Source of the DNA: Actinomycetes bacterium | Lineage (GTDB): Bacteria > Actinomycetota > Actinomycetes > Streptosporangiales > Streptosporangiaceae | DNA length: 64,000 bases | Direction of reading: 5' to 3' | Assembly (NCBI GenBank): GCA_021793235.1 | Contig: JAJYTD010000003.1 | Coordinates: 147,996 to 211,995, forward strand | Shown here: one piece after another, positions 58,471 to 64,000 of the stretch | How positions within the stretch are numbered: the first letter of the stretch is position 1 | How the letters are laid out: each line of letters opens with the position of its first letter | Made by a program: the position numbers and the translations under genes | The notes under the pieces: model-generated | Database searches by the model: none | What the model was told of the DNA's origin: nothing | The model's input: the letters and a program-made list of their open reading frames with translations, nothing else

Positions 58471-59093
58471 GCCTGGGCCTGCGCCAGTACTTCGAAGGCG
58501 CCGGCGTCGCTGTGCGCGAACAGCCGGTACCAGGCGTCGAGCACCTTCGGTTCGTAGACGTCCAGCCGGCCCAGGACCTCGCGTGCGAAGGCGACCGGCG
58601 CGGTCGGTCCCGCGGTGATCAGGTCGCCGTCGGTCACCGCGTCCTCTTCGCGGTAGCGGTCGGCGCCTTTGTAACCTGTCGCGGCAAGGTAGCCGGCGGC
58701 GGCGCTGGTGTGGTCGCGGTCGTCGAGCAGTCCTTCACGGGCGAGACCCGCGGTCGCCCCGCAGATCGCGGCGACGGGCACACCGGCCTCCAGGAAAGCG
58801 CGGGCCGCTCGGCAGAACGCCGCGTTGCGCGCGGGGTCCTCGTCCCAGGCCTCGGCACCCGGCAGGATCAGCATCGCGCTGTCGGACGGGTCCAGTTCGG
58901 CGAGTGTGAGATCGGGGATGATGCGCAGGCCGCCGATTGTCGTTACGGGTTGGCGGGTCTGGGCCACCGCCAACACCTCGAAGCCTCCGGGGGTGCGGTG
59001 CCACACCCCGTTGCGGAGATGGGCGGTGGCATGGCCGACCTCCCAGTCGGCGAGGGTGTCGTAAACGGCCAGGTGCACGGTTCTCGAGGACAT
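58467..59093 (-). CDS. DJ-1/PfpI family glutamine-amidotransferase-like protein
   Basis: A 208-residue class I amidotransferase-like protein. It has the nucleophile elbow AAICGATAGLA (Cys111) and the acidic residue region LILPGAEAWDED. Members include chaperone/glyoxalase-like and isonitrile-hydratase-like proteins used in carbonyl or electrophile stress. ATG 59093 is the first base of the operator palindrome and probably the transcription start as well. First gene of the MarR operon. Confidence 0.87.
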   Translation of the reverse strand: MSSRTVHLAVYDTLADWEVGHATAHLRNGVWHRTPGGFEVLAVAQTRQPVTTIGGLRIIPDLTLAELDPSDSAMLILPGAEAWDEDPARNAAFCRAARAFLEAGVPVAAICGATAGLAREGLLDDRDHTSAAAGYLAATGYKGADRYREEDAVTDGDLITAGPTAPVAFAREVLGRLDVYEPKVLDAWYRLFAHSDAGAFEVLAQAQA

Positions 59094-59127
59094 GACAGCA
59101 TTCTGTCATTTTGGCAGAATGCTGTCA
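59093..59127. promoter_or_regulatory. MarR-type operator with 13-bp perfect arms
   Basis: TGACAGCATTCTG (59093-59105) and CAGAATGCTGTCA (59115-59127) with a 9-base spacer. It contains nearly the whole promoter of the DJ-1/MarR operon and touches its ATG. It lies at the 3' end of the preceding ATPase gene. Confidence 0.75.
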
Positions 59128-59128
59128 A
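59100..59128 (-). promoter_or_regulatory. Promoter of the DJ-1/MarR operon, leaderless
   Basis: Minus strand TTGACA (59128-59123), 17-base spacer, CAGAAT (59105-59100). The predicted start falls at or beside the ATG at 59093; no ribosome-binding site precedes it. Confidence 0.6.
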
Positions 59129-60072
59129 TCGTGAATGCGGAGGTGTATCCGGACGACAGTGCGGCCCTCTACCGACCCGATGTGTACGCGGTCGCACAAC
59201 TGTCGGACCAGCCACAGGCCCCGCCCGCGCTCGTTCAGGGCCGGAGGCCGCCCGGCGAACGGGTTCAGCGCGTTGCTGCGGTGCGCGTCGTCGGTGACTT
59301 CGCAGATCAGCTCCTCTTCCTCCGTCCAGAACCACACGCTGCCGGTTCCCGAGCTGTGCAGGACGACGTTCGAGGCGATCTCATTGACGGCGAATACCAG
59401 GTCCAGCGCACGTGACCGGGGAAGGGACAGGCGGTGGGCGTAGGACTTCGCCTGGTCGCGCACGCTGACGAGGTCGGCCGCAGTAAAGCGGCCGCCCATC
59501 GGGTCGGCTGGAAGCGACGGCCCGGGGGAGGCCATACGCTGCTGGATGAACGCCGTCGGGTGCACGTAGGCATGGCTGGCCCGGACCTGCTCTCCCTGGA
59601 CGAGTTCAGGGTGGGTCCGCATCGAGTCGGCGATGATCTGATGCGGCATCAGCCGACTGTCGTAGGGGCAGACCATCCAGAGGTTGGTGTGCGCGAACAG
59701 GACGGTGAAGCTGGACTCCATGTAGGTCCACGCCGCGATCTCGCGCTTGGAGCGCCCCTCCCAGATCGGTTCGGCGAGGACGCGGATCCAGCGGCTGTCG
59801 GTCAGGGACACCTGCTCCCTCCAGTAGTGATCGAGCGCTATGAGACGTTCGGGCGGGCGGAAGCCGAAGGAGATCGACTCGACGCAGGAGAGAAGGTCGG
59901 ATCGGGGGCCGAGGGCGTCCCGCAGGAGAGCGATATTGGCCCTGGTGGTCGCGGCCAGAACAGGCTCGCCGGAGGCCAGACCGTTCTCGATGAATGGCAG
60001 CGCCGTGGCCAGGAATTCCTCCTCCGAGCCGTAAACGCATCCCTGGTGCACCATCCGCTGAGCCTCAGCCAC
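59125..60072 (-). CDS. MEDS-domain anti-sigma-type ATPase (RsbW-like HATPase)
   Basis: A 315-residue protein. The N-terminal MEDS domain (HQGCVYGSEEEFLATALPFIENGLASGEPVLA, sensing of small hydrocarbons is proposed for the family) occupies about 8-165. The C-terminal HATPase_c domain has N box VFAVNEIASNVVLHS (about 228-242) and G box ERGRGLWLVRQLCD. There is no phospho-acceptor His, so it is an RsbW-type serine kinase/anti-sigma factor. Its start overlaps the STAS gene by 8 bases, the usual antagonist-kinase pairing. The cognate sigma factor is not in the window. Confidence 0.85.
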   Translation of the reverse strand: MAEAQRMVHQGCVYGSEEEFLATALPFIENGLASGEPVLAATTRANIALLRDALGPRSDLLSCVESISFGFRPPERLIALDHYWREQVSLTDSRWIRVLAEPIWEGRSKREIAAWTYMESSFTVLFAHTNLWMVCPYDSRLMPHQIIADSMRTHPELVQGEQVRASHAYVHPTAFIQQRMASPGPSLPADPMGGRFTAADLVSVRDQAKSYAHRLSLPRSRALDLVFAVNEIASNVVLHSSGTGSVWFWTEEEELICEVTDDAHRSNALNPFAGRPPALNERGRGLWLVRQLCDRVHIGSVEGRTVVRIHLRIHD

Positions 60073-60424
60073 GGAGGGCCGCCCCTCTGACGATGACGTT
60101 GGGATCCGCGTCGACCCGGGCCAGACTCAGCATCCGGTGGACCTGAGGCGGCGGGTAGTAGAGCACCAGATATCGGCTCCGGGGCAGGCGGTCCGCCGTT
60201 GTGCCGAGCAGTCGGAGCCCTCCGGCGTCGATGAAGAGCAGTCCGGAGAGATCGACATGGACGTCCTGCTCCGATTCAAGCGCGGCGGAAAGAGCGTCCT
60301 CCACTTCCCGTAGAGAGGACAGGTCGCATTCACCGCTGAATGCCACCCCTTGTGGAATCCGCACCGAAGTGACGCGGAACCGGCTGTCGGATTCGGATTG
60401 CGGTGCGATGTTGCCGCCCCCCAA
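60065..60424 (-). CDS. STAS-domain anti-sigma-factor antagonist-like protein
   Basis: A 119-residue STAS protein (HVDLSGLLFIDAGGLRLLGTTADRL). The normally phosphorylated Ser of the DSSG/DSTG loop is replaced: Asp66-Ala67-Gly68-Gly69. It may thus be a constitutively unphosphorylated antagonist or rely on another residue. It precedes and overlaps the MEDS-ATPase gene, so the two probably form a partner-switch pair. The N-terminus is Gly/Ser-rich. Upstream lies a 540-base region with no gene recognised. Confidence 0.8.
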   Translation of the reverse strand: MGGGNIAPQSESDSRFRVTSVRIPQGVAFSGECDLSSLREVEDALSAALESEQDVHVDLSGLLFIDAGGLRLLGTTADRLPRSRYLVLYYPPPQVHRMLSLARVDADPNVIVRGAALRG

Positions 60425-60966
60425 GACGGAACGTTGCCTCAGATGTGTCCTGCGCTGCGGATACCTCCCCGAGCGGCGCTACGGTACTGGTGAGAAACGT
60501 CCGAATCCACCCCGAACAACCGGCCCGAGGGAACCACGGCAGGCCGGACCCTTGAACATACCGATTACGACCGCCGCATGTAAGGGGAAAGGGCGAATCC
60601 GGCGGCGTTCGAACCTGGAATCGGCACAAGGCCTCGTGGGCTCAGGGGGCGTGCGGACGCAAGGGGCGTGCTCGGCCCGGTCGGGCGCTCGGCCGAACAG
60701 CGACACTGTGATCGGTGTGGCGAAGGCGAGCGGCGCCGCCCACGCGGCAGATTGGGCAAGGAGCCTGGTCACCCAGGCGGTGAAAAGGACGGGGTCCTTT
60801 CTTCTCGGGTGCGGCAGCTGCCGGTGTCCGCACGCATCGGGCGCGATCGTGGACAAGTCCCGTGCGGGCGGGCATCGTGAGAAAGGCGCAAACGCGGTGC
60901 GGGCGACAGGGCGGCTCCGATTGCCATGTCGGCCACCGGCGGGACCGCGACGAAAGGAACCGTGCC
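60425..60966. other. Long intergenic region between STAS and USP genes
   Basis: About 540 bases separating divergent genes. I recognise no coding sequence with proper codon bias, no tRNA and no strong hairpin. A small perfect palindrome GGACAAGTCC (60851-60860) lies 107 bases before the USP start, reminiscent of but not matching the DosR box. Confidence 0.4.
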
Positions 60967-61899
60967 ATGACATCGAACAGTGTTCAGCAGAGCACTGATC
61001 CAGAAGGCGCCGAACCCCCGAGCACCCGTACGGTCGTCGTCGGAATCGACGGCTCCGAGCCAAGCCGCATCGCGCTGGAATGGGCGGCCGACGCCGCTGC
61101 CGCCAGGGGGGCGGGGCTGCGGATCCTCCACGCGGTGAGCATGCCGCTGGTCGCCGTGCCGTTCGGCCGGCCGATCCGGATCCCCCCCACACCAGAGGTG
61201 GCGGAGCGGGCATCCGCGCTTCTGGCCGACGCCGTGGAACAGACGCACAAGACACACCCCGGGCTGGCCGTCGAAACGGAGGTCTCGGCAAAGGAGCCCG
61301 GACCCGCACTGCTGGCGGCCTCGCGCAGTGCCGAACTCGTCGTCGTCGGTCCCCGAGGCCTGAGCGGCGCCGGTGCGCTGCTCCTCGGATCGGTCGCCGT
61401 CCGTGTCTCCGCGCACGCCGAGTGCCCCGTGGTCGTGGTCCGGGGAGCCGCACCGCAAACCAAACCGGGCCGCATCGTGGTGGGTGTGGACGGCTCACCC
61501 CATTCGACCGCCGCGCTCCGCTTCGCGCTGGCGGAGGCGGCGCGCAACGGAGCCGTCCTCGTCGCCGTCCACGCCTATCAGCAGCCGGTGCCGGTCGGCC
61601 CGGGAATGCTCGCCGCCTCCGGATACACCCTGGACGATGCGGCCCTGGTGGCACGCACCACCGAATACGTCAGCAGCCTCATCGACGAGGCGCGGACCGC
61701 GCAGGCCGCGGACGTCGATGCCCAAGTGGAGGTGGTCGAGGACCATGCCGCCCACGCCCTGCTGCACGCCGGAAGCAAAGCCGCGCTGCTGGTGGTGGGA
61801 TCGCGCGGACGCGGCGGATTCCGCGGGCTGCTGCTGGGATCGGTGAGCCAGGCGGTCCTGCACCACGCTGAGGTACCGGTCGCGGTCGTACGCCCGTAG
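60967..61899 (+). CDS. Universal stress protein, two tandem USP domains
   Basis: A 310-residue double USP. Domain 1 runs TVVVGIDGSEPSRIALEW to GPRGLSGAGALLLGSVAVRV, where the first Gly-x2-Gly motif is altered to GPRGLSG. Domain 2 runs IVVGVDGSPHSTAALRF to GSRGRGGFRGLLLGSVSQAV with an intact ATP motif. AAAGGAA lies about 9 bases before the ATG. The second domain ends almost identically to that of the USP at 14720. Followed 29 bases later by another USP, probably co-transcribed. Confidence 0.88.
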   Translation: MTSNSVQQSTDPEGAEPPSTRTVVVGIDGSEPSRIALEWAADAAAARGAGLRILHAVSMPLVAVPFGRPIRIPPTPEVAERASALLADAVEQTHKTHPGLAVETEVSAKEPGPALLAASRSAELVVVGPRGLSGAGALLLGSVAVRVSAHAECPVVVVRGAAPQTKPGRIVVGVDGSPHSTAALRFALAEAARNGAVLVAVHAYQQPVPVGPGMLAASGYTLDDAALVARTTEYVSSLIDEARTAQAADVDAQVEVVEDHAAHALLHAGSKAALLVVGSRGRGGFRGLLLGSVSQAVLHHAEVPVAVVRP

Positions 61900-61928
61900 G
61901 GCGCGAGAACCTCAAAGGAAGGATGACA

Positions 61929-62792
61929 ATGGCGCAGATGATCCTGGCCGGGGTGGACGGCTCCGAGCATGGGTTGCGGGCTGTCGAATGGGCGGCGGCG
62001 GAGGCCGCCCGGCGCGGGTTCGGCCTTCGGCTGCTGACCGCGTTCGGCAAGCTCACGACCGAGACCGCCTTCGTCTGGCCCGAGGATCTGGTCAAACGGG
62101 AAGGGCAGCACGCCCTCGACCAGGCAGAAGAGCGCGTCCGCGCCGTCGCCCCCGACCTCGCGGAAGTGGAGACCTCCCTGGAGACCGACCTCCCCTCCAC
62201 CGCGCTGCTGCGGCAGGCCGAAGATGCCGCGATGGTGGTCGTGGGGCTGCGCGGCCGCGGGGGATTTCCAGGGATGAACATCGGATCCGTCGCCTACCAG
62301 GTGGCGGCGCACGCGACCGTTCCGGTCGTGGTGGTCGGCCCCGAACCCGGAGCCGATGCCAAGCCCGAGGTCGTGGTCGGAACGGATGGTTCGGAGTGTT
62401 CGCAGCACGCGCTGGCGGCCGCTTTCGACGCGGCCGCCAGCAGGGGAGTGGCAGTCCACGCGGTGCGCGTGTGGGCCCAGCCGTTGCTGTTCGGGCCGGG
62501 GATGCGGATGCTGGGGCAAGACGCCGACTCGATCAGGAAGGAGGAATCCGCGGCGCTGGAGAGGGACCTGCAGCGGTGGCGTGAGGAGTACCCCGATGTC
62601 GAGGTCGTGAGCGAGGTGGTGGAATCCCAGCCGGTGGTCGGACTGGCCCGCGCGGCTGATCAGGCGTGCCTGCTCGTGGTCGGCGCGCGCGGCCGACGCG
62701 GGTTCGCCCGCCTGGCGCTGGGCGGTGTCGCCCACGGCATCCTGCAGCACGCACCGTGCCCCGTGATGGTGGTGCGCGACCCGAAGCGGTGA
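61929..62792 (+). CDS. Universal stress protein, two tandem USP domains
   Basis: A 287-residue double USP. Domain 1 is ILAGVDGSEHGLRAVEW with GLRGRGGFPGMNIGSVAYQV. Domain 2 is VVVGTDGSECSQHALAA with GARGRRGFARLALGGVAHGI, where the final Ser/Thr of the ATP motif is Gly. ATG 61929 is preceded by AAGGAAGG; ATG 61923 overlaps that box and is less likely. Ends the USP pair. Confidence 0.87.
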   Translation: MAQMILAGVDGSEHGLRAVEWAAAEAARRGFGLRLLTAFGKLTTETAFVWPEDLVKREGQHALDQAEERVRAVAPDLAEVETSLETDLPSTALLRQAEDAAMVVVGLRGRGGFPGMNIGSVAYQVAAHATVPVVVVGPEPGADAKPEVVVGTDGSECSQHALAAAFDAAASRGVAVHAVRVWAQPLLFGPGMRMLGQDADSIRKEESAALERDLQRWREEYPDVEVVSEVVESQPVVGLARAADQACLLVVGARGRRGFARLALGGVAHGILQHAPCPVMVVRDPKR

Positions 62793-62974
62793 TACCAAAG
62801 GGCGCGGTGATAGCGCCGGGGGCGCTGGGCTACCCACGCGGCAGCATGTGATGGCGGAGAACAGGCACCCGCACCGCGCGGCGCGCATGTGGTCCTCGTC
62901 AGCTTCCTCCCGGCTCTCTGGTCCCGTTGACCGCTCCGCAGCAGGCCGGGTCTGGGGACGCCTGCCCCTGAAAG

Positions 62975-63880
62975 TCAGGCGTTCTCCCGTAGGTGATCTC
63001 GGAGTCGGCGGGCGACACGTCCCATCACGGCTTCGGCCTCTGGCTGGACGATGGCCGGCACACGCGATTCCGTCAGTGCCGCGACCGCGAACAGTTGGCC
63101 GTCGGCGTGCTCGACGACGCCGATCTCGTGGCGGAGGTTGAGCAGGGTCCCGGTCTTGGAAGACCACTGGGAAGCGTCGGAGCTGAAATCCGGCGCGAGC
63201 CGCTGCCGCAAAAGGTTGGCGGCCATGAGGTCGCGGATCCGTTCGGCGACCTCGGGAGCGATGGCCGAGGGCAGCCACAGGGCTTGGAGCAGTTCGACGT
63301 AGGCTCGAGCGGTTCCAGAACTGGCGCGGGTCACGTCGAGCTGCGGCACGCTGTGTCCGCGCCCGGCCGTCCCCGCCTCGATGGCCAAGGTGTGGGCGAG
63401 ATGGGCATCGGCGGGGGCGAGTTGCTCCTGCGGTGTCTCGCTGAGGTTGCGGATGGTGCTTCGGACGGTGATCCCGCCCACCCCCAGCTCTCTCAGCGTG
63501 TTCGCGACATCGCCCGGCGGGGTGAGCGCGAACAGCAGGTCGGCCGCGGTGTTGTCGCTCACCGACATGCTCAGGTAGACCAGGTCGTCGATCGCGATGC
63601 GCGCCGGACGGCGGAACCTGCTGAGGCCCGTGGGACCAAGAGCGGTGTTGTGCTCCGGCCGCACCTGAACCTCCGCGGCACCGTCCAGTTCGCCCCTGCG
63701 GATGCGGTCAAGAGTGGCGATCGCAAGGGGCACCTTCACGAGCGAGGCGGTGGGGAACTCAAGGTCGGGCTCGATCCCGATCTCGTCTCCGGTGTGCAGG
63801 TCCCGTACGAGGAACGACCCGCGCAGCCCAGCGTCGTCGAGTACCTCGCGCAGTTCCCGGAGGAAGGCTTCGACCCTCAC
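62975..63880 (-). CDS. Class A beta-lactamase-like serine hydrolase
   Basis: A 301-residue penicillin-binding/beta-lactamase fold. It has all three catalytic boxes: SLVK (Ser46, Lys49), SDN (108-110) and KTG (242-244). No export signal is visible at the N-terminus (MRVEAFLRELREVLDDAG), so a cytoplasmic hydrolase or peptidase is more likely than an antibiotic-resistance enzyme. The omega-loop Glu166 region is only loosely matched (SETPQEQLAPADAH). GTG 63880 overlaps the stop of the preceding gene (GTGA), showing coupling to it. Confidence 0.83.
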   Translation of the reverse strand: MRVEAFLRELREVLDDAGLRGSFLVRDLHTGDEIGIEPDLEFPTASLVKVPLAIATLDRIRRGELDGAAEVQVRPEHNTALGPTGLSRFRRPARIAIDDLVYLSMSVSDNTAADLLFALTPPGDVANTLRELGVGGITVRSTIRNLSETPQEQLAPADAHLAHTLAIEAGTAGRGHSVPQLDVTRASSGTARAYVELLQALWLPSAIAPEVAERIRDLMAANLLRQRLAPDFSSDASQWSSKTGTLLNLRHEIGVVEHADGQLFAVAALTESRVPAIVQPEAEAVMGRVARRLRDHLRENA

Positions 63881-64000
63881 GGAGCCACCCCGCCCCCCTC
63901 CACGGCGCCAAGGCAGCGGGTGATTTCTTCCCGCAACGCAGTACGGAGGCGGTCGGGATCCTCGCCGCCGGTGGTGGCGACGTCGAAACCACGGGCGAGA
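63877..64000 (-). CDS. C-terminal end of an unidentified protein (truncated by the window)
   Basis: Forty codons are open from the window edge to the TGA at 63879-63877. They read LARGFDVATTGGEDPDRL and then RTALREEITRCLGAVEGGG with strongly G/C-ending codons, so it is coding. The stop overlaps the hydrolase start. Too little is visible to name a family. Confidence 0.55.
   Translation of the reverse strand, partial: LARGFDVATTGGEDPDRLRTALREEITRCLGAVEGGGVAP

Noticed and set aside
60851..60860. GGACAAGTCC as a DosR/DevR box upstream of the USP pair
   Set aside because: The arms are only two bases apart, whereas the DosR site GGGACTWWAGTCCC needs four; the flanking bases do not match.
62793..62974. 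A gene between the last USP and the beta-lactamase-like gene
   Set aside because: Frames here are short, overlap the hydrolase antisense and show no start signal or codon bias.
1..64000. CRISPR arrays, tRNA or rRNA genes, transposases or integrases
   Set aside because: No regularly spaced repeats, no cloverleaf with T-loop sequence and no recombinase motifs were found in any intergenic stretch or gene.

Overview
The window is very GC-rich with strongly G/C-ending codons, many GTG/TTG starts and tightly overlapping operons. It carries ROK, IclR, MarR and XRE regulators, a GTP-type PEP carboxykinase, tandem universal stress proteins, a DUF397 remnant and a fused glycine-to-betaine methyltransferase. 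This fits a high-GC actinomycete; a halotolerant member of the Nocardiopsis/Streptomonospora/Actinopolyspora type is my inference. No rRNA, tRNA or CRISPR array was seen.

Layout. 1-2.4 kb: end of a phenylacetyl-CoA epoxidase operon (paaC-paaD-paaE). 2.4-11.7 kb: a leftward ribose-type sugar ABC operon with a Gfo/Idh/MocA dehydrogenase and two TIM-barrel isomerases, divergent from a ROK repressor whose probable operator covers the operon's leaderless promoter. 11.8-20.6 kb: housekeeping and stress genes (DUF6069 membrane protein, GSMT/SDMT fusion, USP, LigB-type dioxygenase, quinone reductase, SDR, pckG).

20.8-52.9 kb is the main feature: about 26 genes in several divergent transcription units that look like one catabolic programme. 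They encode an MHS-type permease and an oligopeptide-type ABC importer, two paralogous flavoprotein reductases, a two-domain cupin, three two-domain VOC proteins, two metal amidohydrolases (TRZ/ATZ-like and hydantoinase-like), a cyclase-family hydrolase, a MmgE/PrpD protein, a CaiB-type CoA transferase, a CitE-type lyase, an MDR reductase, an aldehyde dehydrogenase, a nitrilase-fold protein without its cysteine, and a tandem alpha/beta-hydrolase with His at both nucleophile positions. An IclR regulator lies at the right end. A motif made of an inverted repeat (YGRAAC-N3-RTTYCR) plus a direct half-site exactly 20 bp away recurs at seven or eight promoters, arguing for one regulon. The likely logic is import, ring reduction or oxidation, hydrolysis of an N-containing ring, CoA activation, and C-C cleavage by the lyase. 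The substrate is unknown.

52.97-56.38 kb: a 3.2-kb islet between two 90-bp direct repeats (about 96 percent identical), holding an XRE-TPR regulator, a MoaA-like radical SAM enzyme and a CYTH (triphosphate tunnel) protein, with a DUF397 fragment at its edge. The repeats contain a hairpin that occurs in four versions in the window; one has five compensatory base-pair changes, another is a 56-bp perfect palindrome.

56.4-64 kb: a P-loop kinase-like protein; a MarR/DJ-1/DUF2236 operon with a leaderless promoter inside a 13-bp-arm operator; a MEDS-ATPase/STAS pair; two USPs; a class A beta-lactamase-like hydrolase; and the tail of one more gene.
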